64,000 nucleotides of DNA from Atherinomorus stipes (Eukaryota; Chordata; Actinopteri; Atheriniformes; Atherinidae): positions 1 to 64,000 of the forward strand of contig JALJCO010001367.1 of the NCBI GenBank assembly GCA_023101725.1. The letters run 5' to 3'. The notes under the pieces were generated by a model that was given only the letters and a program-made list of their open reading frames with translations, was not told the DNA's origin and did no database searches. The position numbers and the translations under genes were made by a program. The stretch's first letter is position 1, and each line of letters starts with the position of its first letter. Below, in pieces: positions 45,663 through 56,749 of this stretch.

Positions 45663-45865
45663 TAAATAAATTTCAGTAAGCGTATTCAATACTTACTCTC
45701 TGTGTTATTTCACTATATTACACATAACTTCATTTACATTAAATGTTAAGATTTCTTTGTAGGTGTAAATCTAGATTTTCAACTTCAAGTAAACTTTAGC
45801 ATGCCATAGTCAGCTTTAATCCTATAATTTGCCAACAAAAGAATTGTGGCAAGTGAAAATGCTGA

Positions 45866-47305
45866 GGGCCTGATTTACAAAGACTCCAAATTGCGAGTCT
45901 AATGTCTTTGCCTCGCAAAAAAAATAGCGTGCGCTGTCATTTTAGCGTTTGCGGGTGATCTACAAAGATTACACGCGCAATCTGTAACAGGCGCAAACAG
46001 CAGGATTTAAATGAGGATTTAGCGTGCGCTCTCCCTGCGCCACGGAAAGTTCAGAAGAGCATGTGGTAAACGCAAAATGAAATTCCTCCTGATAGAGAGA
46101 TGTTAGTTTCAGAGATATAATGAGGCAAATAAAAAACAGAATATAAGATAAATATGAAGAGTTCATTTGCAAAAAAAAAGACAAACGCCATTTAGAAAAA
46201 ACGGAGTTAACTGCTTTTGCAAATAAACTCTTCATTTACTTTTTGAATATTTTCAGAAAATCAAGCTCACGTGAAGTAGAGAGTTTTAATGATGTAAAAT
46301 GGAGATAGGACGTTTGTACCTGACAGCTACAAAAGCAGTTAACTCCGTTTTTCCACCGTGGCGTTTGTCTGTTTTTGCAAATGAACTCTTCATAATAACT
46401 ATAAATAAAAATAATGCAGCAGGTTTCCCTGTGGATCGTAAGAAGAGGCCAGTTTAAGGACGTGGATAAGGACACGCTGTTGAAGATGATCTGATATTAC
46501 GCACAGACTGCGCGCTCTTTGGCACAATGCCAGGCGCTGGACCTGCGTAATTGCCCCCCACCCCACACAAAACTCAGTAAAAAAATAGTATCATTAGTTT
46601 GTGCGACGTTACTGGTTATTTTCACTGAGTTTTTTGTGGGGTGGGGGCCAACTTCACGCAGGACAGCAACCTCAGAACAGCAGCAGCAGTCGTTGCGGTG
46701 TGGAGGAGCAGGAGATGATTTTAATTGAAAAATATGCCATTGGCAAAAAGTAAAGGAAAATAAAAAGACATAATTAATGTCAGCTTTTACCATGAAGCTG
46801 CAGCTGCAGATGTTCTGGTTCATCTCTAGAATAACCCGTGTTTAACAGTGATGTTGATTGTTATTTAATTAAATAATGAAAACTTGACGTGTCGCCTGAA
46901 CACATCATGAGAAATGATTCTGACCTGATGTCTGCAGTCCTGTGTGCAGCATTCTTTCAGCCATCAGTGCGTAAAGCTGCCAGTTATACCTGCTTTTCAG
47001 ACGTGCTAAATTACACGCAATCTTTTGCCCCCGCATTCCTTTGAACAGTTGATAGATCAGATTGCGCGTGTTAAACTGAGGTTTTGCATAATCTCCTCCC
47101 AATATTTTGCGCCTTCTGGCAGAAACGCCCAGTTTGAATATTCATCTGCAGCAGATGCGCAAAATGGACAGCGGCGCTATTTTGCCCCTTGACAGGCGCA
47201 AACCTCCTTTTGCCCTGCTTTGTAAATCAGCTCTGGCGGATTATTGCGTGCGTAATGAAGATAGCGCCTGTTTTAACAAGCGCAAACCTTTCGTAAATCG
47301 GGCCC
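45866..47305 (-). mobile_element. 1.44-kb Harbinger-like element, copy B (inverted relative to A)
   Basis: Flanked by TGA (45863-45865 and 47306-47308). The reverse complement matches copy A along its whole length with only scattered differences, including both internal hairpins. The size differs by one base. Confidence 0.9.
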
Positions 47306-47359
47306 TGAGTGGCTAATAACGTTGGAAAACCACGAGCCACGAGCCCGGTCACAGCCCTA

Positions 47360-47875
47360 CACAGCTGTGCTCAAATGTTTCCACCCCGTCTCCATTAAAG
47401 AAAAAGACAAATTCACAATAGTAAATCAAATAAGAAACTGAAAAAGTAAAGATGAATACAAATTTACTAAATCTAATTTAGTAAAATAAAATATTGTTTT
47501 TGAATTGCGGTTGGAAAAATTATTTTAAAAAACTGTCCCAGACCAATTAAAGCACCTTGTTCATGAACATGGACCAACATAGCTGTCAACAGGTGCAGAT
47601 GCCTGATTGGACGTTACAGAAACACCTGATTGCAGTGATTGTCTCAAAGTGTTGCACAACAACATTTTACTACAGGAGCCCCTTCATGCTTGTTTACTTC
47701 TTTTAGTTTTTTTGTGTTTGTTTTAATATTTCTGCTGAACCACAATTCAAAATCAATGTCATGGTGATCATGAAAGTTTTATTTTTCATTACTTTTGTCA
47801 ATTTTAAATCATCTTACTGGCAGCTGATTTTTTCTGTCTTTCATGGGAGGGGATGGAAACATTTGAGCACAGCTG
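47360..47875. mobile_element. Tc1/mariner-type MITE (516 bp)
   Basis: Ends CACAGCTGTGCTCAAATG and, reversed, CAGCTGTGCTCAAATG. TA precedes the left end, while the right flank has CA, one change from TA. No coding. Confidence 0.7.
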
Positions 47876-50500
47876 CATGTTGGGAATGCAGGTCTTTGAC
47901 ATCATTTTTATGTCAGAATAAATTCCATAGAAACTCAAGGCCAATAGATTTCCTGCAGAACTTTACATTTTCATGAGATAACCGTTATTGATTTCAGTCA
48001 ACATCATTTTGTGACTGGTTGCTGCAAATGCTGACTTATGGAGGAAAGGCCTCCTTGAGTCACCTCATACATAAGAAGGGAAGTAGAAGAAATACAGTGA
48101 CCCCAAAATAGCTTCACATGAGATATAAATTAAAAGCTGTACCTAAAATTTCTGCAGTCAAACCTCTTAGCTGTCACCTTCCTCTTAGTTTCCCTATAAC
48201 GGGAGATGCAGCCAAAGCTTTACACATAAAGCAAAAACTGTGATTGTCTGACGGCAGCATTCCTACTTTCTCTGCTTCGCGGTCAGACAGGAGGAAGCCT
48301 GACCGTCAGCAGCCTCCCACTGTCATCACCAGAAAGGGTAACCCTGGAAACCGAGGGCTTGATTACATCACAACTTACAACTAAAGCAACTCTCGCCAGC
48401 AAACTCATTTTACCTTACTGGAAAGACCAGCAGTTTCCATGGCAACAGGACAGAACAAGTATCAGAGAGGGATGGAGAGACAGAAAGGAGGATGGATGCT
48501 GGGGGTGTAGAAACAAAAGAAAAGCAAGAGACGTGTTTTTGTCACAGAGAAGTGATGGCACCGTAAATGACAGTGAGGAAGGATAAAAGTATCGTCATAC
48601 AGATTAAACGAGGACAGAGCCGCATGAATGTGTGGCCTGCAGGGTTACCAAGGTTAAATTAGGATGTCTGCTCTGTAGAAAGTCCCCCCCCCCCTAGAGC
48701 CCCTCCCTCCAGAGACCACATCGGCCCGCCAGGATTCAGTCGCTCTAACCAGCGCTCACCCGTGCCATGCATGTCCCTTACTGGCGACTATTACAGCAGG
48801 AGGGCTGGGACAAACAATTATTTTCTAAACGATTAATCTATCGATTATTTTTTTGATGCATCAATTAATCTAACGATTCACTTTTTCAGTTTGATTAGAT
48901 TAGATTATCTCCCCATAAATTGACAGACAGCAATTTATACACATTGATATACAGTACAAATCTAAAATGAAAAAAAAGAGCATGAATAAAAAGGTAGTGG
49001 GAGCCATCATGGAGTCTTTCCTGGACCAACAGAATGTAAGATTTATGTTGAAAACACAGCTGACTGAAAAATCTGCTTTTAATTCTTTCATTCACATGAA
49101 AATAATAAAATAGGTCACCCACAGTTTTTGTGATTTATTGAAATAACATGGTAATGTAAACTTGGAGGCTTTAAGCTAATACAGAAACCGTTTTCCGACA
49201 ATAGATAATGAAGATAACATTCAGAATTTAACATTTCTATTAAACATGGGTCTGGCTTCCTGAAAAAGTGCATCTTCATCTTCAATAATGTTTAATACGG
49301 GTTCCAATCACTTAGAAATGAAATGAAAAATACTTTATTTATCCCAGAATTGATTCCAAGATATTACCGACAGATGAAACACTAACATGAGGTCGGGAAC
49401 GTGACTTTTTGGCTGGGGCCGCCCTTTGGGGGGATGCATGTCGTTTTTTTTGTCAGTCGTCACACTTTTTTCACAGTCACAAGAATGTATTGCCCTTGGC
49501 CTAAAATATTTGTCACTTTGGAGTATGTTCTGCTCAGTTTGGGTAATTTTTCTACTGACATTAATATGCACGACAGTGATTTGTAAGGGAAAATCTTTAA
49601 GCTGGAATTCAGTAATTTAACTGCTAATGATTTTAAAAGGATTGTTTGAGGCAGTGGAAATATCACATTTTGGGTCTCATGGAGGTATAAATATGTTTTT
49701 ATTTAACAAATGTTTTTGAAGGCCTCCTTTATCTGGATGTTTAAGTAATTTCAGGCTGTGAACTCAATAAAGAAGAGTGTTATTAATTTTTCACATTACT
49801 TTGTTTTATTTTGTGTAATTATGCAATGGCTAAGCATATTGGATTTCATACTTTGCAACATGAATTTTTTAGTTTTGGCCCTCAACCATCCAACCAAACT
49901 AGTATTTGGCCTTCCACTGTAAAGAACTTGGACACCCCTGATGTAGAGGGATGCAAGAACTGATGGAAGTAGTCCAGTGGGAGACAGGTGCTGTGGAAAA
50001 TGTAAGCTCTTGCTGCAACTGCTGAAACTGAGAAGTCAAATACCACATCAGAGAATAAATACCAACATTTGAACTGAGCTCTCTGACTCCGGGTGAAGCG
50101 GCGTTTCAGCGAGCCTCACTGAAACATGTCTGATGCAGTATTTTAGTCTGGCCTGGAAACAGCGTGAACCCTGCTGTTTGTTGCTCCAGCCGCTGCACCA
50201 GTCACAGGTTTGTCTTTAGAGTCTCTTTGCTTGCTGTGACGAGATCAAGACGCTGTCCATAGCAACTGTCGCCGTGCCCACCACTGCCACGGTGACCGCC
50301 CGGGCTCATGATTGGCTCTGACAGGCCAGACAGTGTCGACATGCAGCCGCATCACTCGTATGACCCTCTCAACCCTTTAAATGGTCACAAAAATAAAGGA
50401 AATATTTGCCTCTGACTGTTTTGATAACCTTGTGATGCTTTTACTGCAAAAGGATGAGAGGAAGGAGGAAGCCTGACACCAATGATCCGTGGTCACACCT
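47876..50500. other. No gene recognised; fragments of hAT-like repeats
   Basis: 48806-48890 starts AGGGCTGGGACAAACAATT with ACGATTAATC words, a hAT-like left end without a partner. 49880-49941 in reverse begins CAGGGGTGTCCAAGTTC, another hAT-like end. A C run is at 48686-48696. 50090-50390 is GC-richer and unassigned. Confidence 0.45.
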
Positions 50501-51118
50501 GTTTGTTTTCATCTTTGTATTGATTCAGTGTCGGCTTGCAGTTGTTTTTGCCTCTGCTGAGTGTAATGGTTTTTACTTCTACTGATTTTTTTAACTTTTG
50601 GGCACTGCTTCGTCTCTTTGCAGTCATTTTCCATGTCTGTGGTAATTTTATTCCTCTTTGAAGTTGTTTTGTGTTTTTGTTGTCATTTTCCTCTCTGTAG
50701 TAGACGTTGGTGGTAATTTTGTCTGTTTTTTGGACAGTTTTGTGTTTCTTAGATGTGTCACCATGGTTGTTTTTTTGTCTTTTAAAGACATTTTGTGTGT
50801 CTTTGAGCCAATTCTGTGCCTTTCTGTAGTTGTTTTCAAAGCGTCCTGATGGTTGATTTGACTATTCATCTTTTTTGTATCTTTGAAATCATGAACTATC
50901 TCTTTTTAATCTTTTTTTCCATCTCCAAAATGATTTTTGGGTCTTCTAATTGTTGTTTTTGTTGAGTCTTTTGTAGTTTGTGACTCTTTACAGCTATATT
51001 TAGTCTTTCTTAGGGGGTGTTACATTTGTGATTGTAATTCTTTGGGGTTTATTTTCTATCTTTGAAGTTTTTTGGGCTTTTTTTTTCATTATTTTGTCTC
51101 AGTATTAAACTGTTTTGC
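50500..51118. repeat. Degenerate T-rich minisatellite, left part
   Basis: Loose tandem words such as TTTTGTGTTTTTGTTGTC, GTAGTTGTTTT and TCTTTGAAGTTTT recur about every 20-30 bp. The same style resumes at 53583-53960 after the hAT element, which therefore entered this tract. Confidence 0.6.
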
Positions 51119-51126
51119 ATTTGTGG

Positions 51127-53574
51127 TAGAGATGTACGATATTATCAGCCTACCTATATCATTGGCCAATATTGGCATTAAAATGTGATATTGGAAAATA
51201 CTGGGGGTTTTTTCAGACCAATATTTTACGAAATCTCGTGAGATTTCATAACGGAATGAGATCTCACGAGATTGTGTTGCATCAGCGTTGGTCCAGCATG
51301 TTTGAAAGTCCCTGTTATCCTGGAAGAACTTCATTTCCCAGCATTCCTTTGAGAGTCATGTGACTACGGTGCAGCTGCTGCTGCTACAGACTGACTTGCT
51401 TTGAAGCTGCTGATAACATGTCTGGTTTTAAGTTGTTGGTTAAGTTACCAAGTTGTTAGAAACATTAGAATTAGACACATGTTGATAATACCTGCTAGTA
51501 TCTGATATATGGTAGTATCCAATACCTGCTAGTATCTGATATATGGTAGTATCTAATACCTGCTAGTATCTGATATATGGTAGTATCTAATACCTGCTAG
51601 TATCTGATATATGGTAGTATCTAATACCTGCTAGTATCTGATATATGGTAGTATCTAATACCTGCTAGTATCTGATAAATGGTAGTATCTAATACCTGCT
51701 AGTATCTGATATATGGTAGTATCCAATACCTGCTAGTATCTGATATATGGTAGTATCTAATACCTGCTAGTATCTGATATATGGTAGTATCTTATACCTG
51801 CTAGTATCTGATATATGGTAGTATCTAATACCTGCTAGTATCTGATATATGGTAGCATCTAATACCTGCTAGTATCTGATATTGGTAGCATCTAATACCT
51901 GCTAGTATCTGATATATGGTAGTATCTAATACCTGCTAGTATCTGATATATGGTAGTATCTAATACCTGCTAGTATCTGATATATGGTAGTATCTAATAC
52001 CTGCTAGTATCTGATATATGGTAGTATCTAGTACCTGCTAGTATCTGATATATGGTAGTATCTAATACCTGCTAGTATCTGATTTATGGTAGTATCTTAT
52101 ACCTGCTAGTATCTGATATATGGTAGTATCTAGTACCTGCTAGTATCTGATAAATGGTAGTATCTAAAACCTGTTAGTATCTGATATATGGTAGTATCCA
52201 ATACCTGCTAGTATCTGATATATGGTAGTATCTAGTACCTGCTAGTATCTGATTTATGGTAGTATCTTATACCTGCTAGTATCTGATATATGGTAGTATC
52301 TAGTACCTGCTAGTATCTGTTAAATGGTAGTATCTAAAACCTGCTAGTATCTGATTTATGGTAGTATCTTATACCTGCTAGTATCTGATATATGGTAGTA
52401 TCTAGTACCTGCTAGTATCTGATAAATGGTAGTATCTAAAACCTGTTAGTATCTGATATATGGTAGTATCCAATACCTGCTAGTATCTGATATATGGTAG
52501 TATCTAATACCTGCTAGTATCTGATATATAGTAGTATCCAGTACCTGCTAGTATCTGATATATGGTAGTATCTTATACCTGCTAGTATCTGATATATGGT
52601 AGTATCTAGTACCTGCTAGTATCTGATAAATGGTAGTATCTAATACCTGCTAGTATCTGATTTATGGTAGTATCTTATACCTGCTAGTATCTGATATATA
52701 GTAGTATCTAGTACCTGCTAGTATCTGATAAATGGTAGTATCTAGTACCTGCTAGTATCTGATAAATGGTAGTATCTAAAACCTGCTAGTATCTGATATA
52801 TGGTAGTATCTAATACCTGCTAGTATCTGATATATGGTAGTATCTAATACCTGCTAGTATCTGATATATGGTAGTATCTAATACCTGCTAGTATCTGATA
52901 TATGGCAGTATGTAATACCTGCTAGTATCTGATAAATGGTAGTATCTTAAACCTGCTAGTATCTGATTTATGGTAGTATCTTATACCTGCTAGTATCTGA
53001 TATATGGTAGTATCTAATATTAGTTCTGTATATACCTGCTAGTATCTGATAAATGGTAGTATCTAATACCTGTTAGTATCTGATATATGGTAGTATCTAA
53101 TACCTGCTAGTATCTGATATATGGTAGTATCTTATACCTGCTAGTATCTGATATTTGGTAGTATCTTATACCTGCCAGTATTTGATATATGGTAGTATCT
53201 TATACCTGCCAGTATTTGATATATGGTAGTATCTTATACCTGCTAGTATCTGATATATGGTAGTATCTTAGACCTGCTAGTATCTGATATATGGTAGCAT
53301 CTAATACCTGCTAGTATCTGATATATGGTGGTATCTTAGACCTGCTGGTATCTGATATCTGGCAGTCAGATGTCCAACATGAACTCCTCTGGCTGAGTTT
53401 AGGAGATTTTGGGATCTTTGCTCTCAGAGCAGAATATAGTTGTATTTCTGAGAATATGAGACATAGAACCTCACAGTTGTCTGCAGAGATTAGTATTGGC
53501 TGATGTCATTTATCAGAATTTAATAGTTGGACAACATCCAATATCTGTACAAATGCCAATATCAAACATCCCTA
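51127..53574. mobile_element. hAT-type element carrying a large internal satellite
   Basis: Ends TAGAGATGTACGATATT and, reversed, TAGGGATGTTTGATATT, flanked by identical ATTTGTGG (51119-51126 and 53575-53582), a perfect 8-bp hAT duplication. About 360 bp of element lies left of the satellite and 210 bp right of it. The terminal style ('GATATTGGC' words) relates it to 34612-35206. No transposase. Confidence 0.93.
51489..53366. repeat. 34-bp tandem satellite, about 55 units
   Basis: Unit TACCTGCTAGTATCTGA + TATATGGTAGTATCTAA (17 + 17 bp). Register is kept across about 1.88 kb apart from a short disruption near 53010-53035 and one deletion near 51883. Variants (TAAATGG, TTTATGG, AGTACC, AAAACC) recur in ordered sets. 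Each unit is rich in TAGTATC words, and no open frame spans it. Confidence 0.97.
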
Positions 53575-53582
53575 ATTTGTGG

Positions 53583-53960
53583 TTATTTCATGCTTTTCCC
53601 TTTTTGTGAGTCTTTATGGTTATTTTTCTCTAATCTTTGGCAGACATTTTGTGTGTCCTTTTGTTACTATTTGTAGTATTTTTGCTACGTTATGGTTGTT
53701 TTTGTCTCTTTTATTATGAGTTTTGGTCAGGCACTTGTGCTTCTCCGTTTTTTTGTGACTTTAGGTGATTTGTCTGGTTTCCTTTGTAACCTTGCAGTGT
53801 CTCTCTGTGATTGTTTTTTTCCACACTCCATGATGACCTTTTCTTATTTTTGTAACACCTCTGTCTTTGTGCTCATTTTTGCCTCTTCATAGTTGTTTTG
53901 AAGTTCCCAATTGTCATTTTGTGCATTTTTAAGTCATTTTTAAACTCACATGGTCACTGA
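53583..53960. repeat. Degenerate T-rich minisatellite, right part
   Basis: Continuation of the tract at 50500-51118, with TTTTGTGTGTCC, GGTTGTTTTTGTCTC and ATTTTTAAGTC-type words. Confidence 0.55.
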
Positions 53961-54950
53961 TAGTCTTTGGGACTGTTTGGTATCTATATGTCTGTTTTCC
54001 ATGGAAAGTATCACTGGTAAGTTTGTGTGCATGCTGCTGTAAAAGTCATTCAGGCTAGGAGTAGTAAGGTTGAGGTGACATTTGCAAAGCTGATGTGTTT
54101 ATGCTTGTGTGTGTGTTCATGTCTGCAAGCAGCAGTGCGCAGCTGTGTGGTTGTCACAGCAACAAAGCAGCCATCTCCAAACGTCGCCGCGCAGTCTCCC
54201 CTTCAGTCCCCGTCATCTCATTCTGCCCTTGCATCTATGCAGGATGTGTGTGTCGGTCTCCGTGTCCTCACACGCCTCCTGAGCGTGCAGTGCACTGAGT
54301 TAACGGGAGGAGGAAAGAGACGAGGAAAGATGTGGGGGAGAGGCAGAGGAAGCAGAAATAAATTGCAGAGCTGACCTATATTCTCACTAGCAGACAGTCC
54401 AGTGGCACAGATGTTCCTACATCCCCACCTTCCTGAAAACCTCAGCTGTAATATCCAACCACAACACCGAGCAGTGGCTCTGATTGTGTCTGTGTATACA
54501 TATGCCGTGCATCAGAAGGTGGCGTTTGTATTTGCTTGGCATGTGCTGCTGCAAGTATGTGTGGGAGGGATCTGCACTGGTTTATTTCTGTGCTTAAAGC
54601 AGCACCTCACTGATTCCGTCTCCATGCATGTATCAGCGTGTGGTCACCGCTACCTTCCTGTCAATAATCTGCATCTTGTAGGGCAACTCTAAATCCTAAA
54701 CCCGATGATGCAAGCATCAGTGGAGCTGCTGCGAGGAAGACTTATATCAGGCCTCAGACATCTAATCTTCCTCTCTACCAGACTAAAGCTGGACACTGTT
54801 CTGATTTCTTTGTCTCCAGTAAAGGCAGCAGAGGCAAATCCTGTCAAACAAAAATGTTGAACACTTTCCTTCACCTGTACAGTGTTCTACCCAGAGACTG
54901 TTAATACAGACGAGATGACAGCTTCCTAAAATGAAGCATGGTGGCATGGA
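53961..54950. other. No gene recognised
   Basis: Looks like unique sequence. Short frames without domains. A GA-rich tract lies at 54300-54360. Confidence 0.5.
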
Positions 54951-54984
54951 GGTCCTGCCTGTATGACCCATCCCTGCAATACCG

Positions 54985-55383
54985 TCCAATCCCTGTCATA
55001 CTGTCCCCACGTGCACCTCTCTTTGCGCTGTTCACTGTAAACAAATATAGCTAACAGACATGCTAACTGCTGCTGCACCAAAAAAAAACCCAAAACAAAA
55101 CAAAAGATAAGGATCAAGTCTTGGAGGCGTTGATGTTTGCAGTGTGGACTTTTTACACTGCAGAACGAGTTAGAGGTGAGGGAATTAAAGCTGTTGTCTG
55201 TAACTTCTAAAAAAAATATTTTATTAACATGTAAGCAAACTAACAAGCTATCCCCTCGGCTGTTACCGGTTTTCTTTGCCAACCTGCTCATAAACCATCA
55301 ACCTCTGAAGGCATGGTTTCGGGCAGCGTATATTTTTAAAATGTAGCTTGCTGAAACGATTTTCCAAGTTGTCCAACCCTAGC
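54985..55383. mobile_element. TTAA-type element, right part, related to 63460-63824
   Basis: Shares blocks such as GAGGCGTTGATGTTTGCAGTG, GACTTTTTACACTGCAGAA and AAAATGTAGCTTGCT with 63460-63824 in the same order and ends CCAACCCTAGC directly before TTAA (55384-55387). The left end is not identified. Confidence 0.65.
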
Positions 55384-55387
55384 TTAA

Positions 55388-56025
55388 AGGCAGGGTGGAT
55401 GATGTTTTCCAGGGGCATGTTTTACTATATTGCTTAAAATCTCCTTCACACCCCGATTGCAGACAATTAATTAAATGCTCTGACACAAAAATGTAAGTAG
55501 TCACCTGTGGAACGGACAGGACTGAAAAAAAAACAATCTAATTGTCTTGAACAGCCCATGCTTATTGATTGAATGATGAGATGTCTATCAAATTCAAAGG
55601 CCGTTTGTGCCCCCCCCACTACCCACTGTGTGCGGTAGTGGGGGGCGGTAGCTCGCTCACTCGCTCACTCGCTCGCAACTCGCTGTGAATGCTCGCTGCT
55701 GTTAGGCTATCTATGTTTGCTCTTAAAATGCAGCGAAAAGAAAAAAACAGATGTGGATCAAGTCATGGAGGTGTTGACGTCTGCAGTATGGATGTTTTAG
55801 ACCACAGAAGGAGTTTGAGGTGAGCAAATTAACACTTAACACACTACATAGTTCCTCAGCTGTTTACTAGCAGGCTAACGAGCTATCCACTCTGCTGTTA
55901 TCGGTTATCTTCGCTTGTAAACCATCAGCGCACATGCTCCTGTGCTCTGGAGATGTGGTTTCGGGGCTGTATCTTTTAAAATGTAGCTTGCTCAAACAGT
56001 TTTTCTAGGATCCCCTACCCTGCCT
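55388..56025. mobile_element. TTAA-type element (638 bp), shares its TTAA with the previous one
   Basis: Ends AGGCAGGGTGGATGATG and, reversed, AGGCAGGGTAGGGGATCC, flanked by TTAA (55384-55387 and 56026-56029). The right half contains blocks related to 54985-55383 (GTGTTGACGTCTGCAGTAT, AAAATGTAGCTTGCT). A short CTCGCTCA tandem is at 55652-55676. A fragment of the left half is at 40416-40689. Confidence 0.85.
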
Positions 56026-56144
56026 TTAAGAGATTACACTCGTGCTTATTGAGAAAATCGTTACCTAGCGAAACAGTAATCGTAGCTGCTTAAACTCACA
56101 TTTTGTTCATATAAACATGCATTTCACAGTCTGGCAACTGTCAG

Positions 56145-56745
56145 ACTGTCATCCCATCCCCGCGATCCCATCCTTTCCATACCATCCATGCCATACCGTC
56201 CCATTCCTGGGATACCATCCCATCCCCGCCATACACACTCAAAAATAGAGGTACCAGTTTGTAAGATGCGATAATGGACGAATAATTATTATTATAAATA
56301 TTAGGCCAAACACAAATACTATAATTATAATTATTACAATGAGTATTATGAAAATCATAATAACTATAATTATACTACTGTTTAGAAGTACTGCTAATTT
56401 TAGTTATTGGACAAGCTCCACACATTTTTCAATGCAGCTGGTACCCTTAGGGTTGAAATGGTACAAATTTGTACTTTATATTACTTTGGACCCTTTTTCA
56501 TAGTTTAAAGGTACACTTCTGGCCTCATAAAGACCAATATTGTACTTTTGAGAGAACATTTGTAAAAAATGTACCTATGGATACAGAAATGTTCCTGTTC
56601 CTCTGTTTTTGAGAGTGTACCGTCCCATCCCTGGGATACCATCCCATCCCCGCCATACCGTCCCATGCCTGCAATACCATCTCATCCCTGCCATACTGTC
56701 CAATCCCTGCAATACCGACCCATCTCTGCCATACCACACATTCCC
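56145..56745. repeat. 18-19-bp minisatellite (CCATCCCTGCCATACCGTC type), interrupted
   Basis: Degenerate tandem units at 56150-56233 and 56618-56745; similar units also occur at 54965-55008. It gives Pro/Ser/His-rich spurious frames. Confidence 0.85.
56234..56617. mobile_element. Tc1/mariner-type MITE inside the minisatellite (384 bp)
   Basis: Ends CACACTCAAAAATAGAGG and, reversed, CACTCTCAAAAACAGAGG, flanked by TA (56232-56233 and 56618-56619). Removing it joins CCATA to CCGTCC, a normal minisatellite unit. Confidence 0.82.
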
Positions 56746-56749
56746 TACA

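Noticed and set aside
51489..53366. CRISPR-like array
   Set aside because: Units are contiguous with no unique spacers, in a vertebrate context; it is a satellite.
54095..54374. Cys-rich frames suggesting a secreted peptide
   Set aside because: Overlapping frames of similar length in unique sequence, no signal peptide plus conserved domain, and no splice support.
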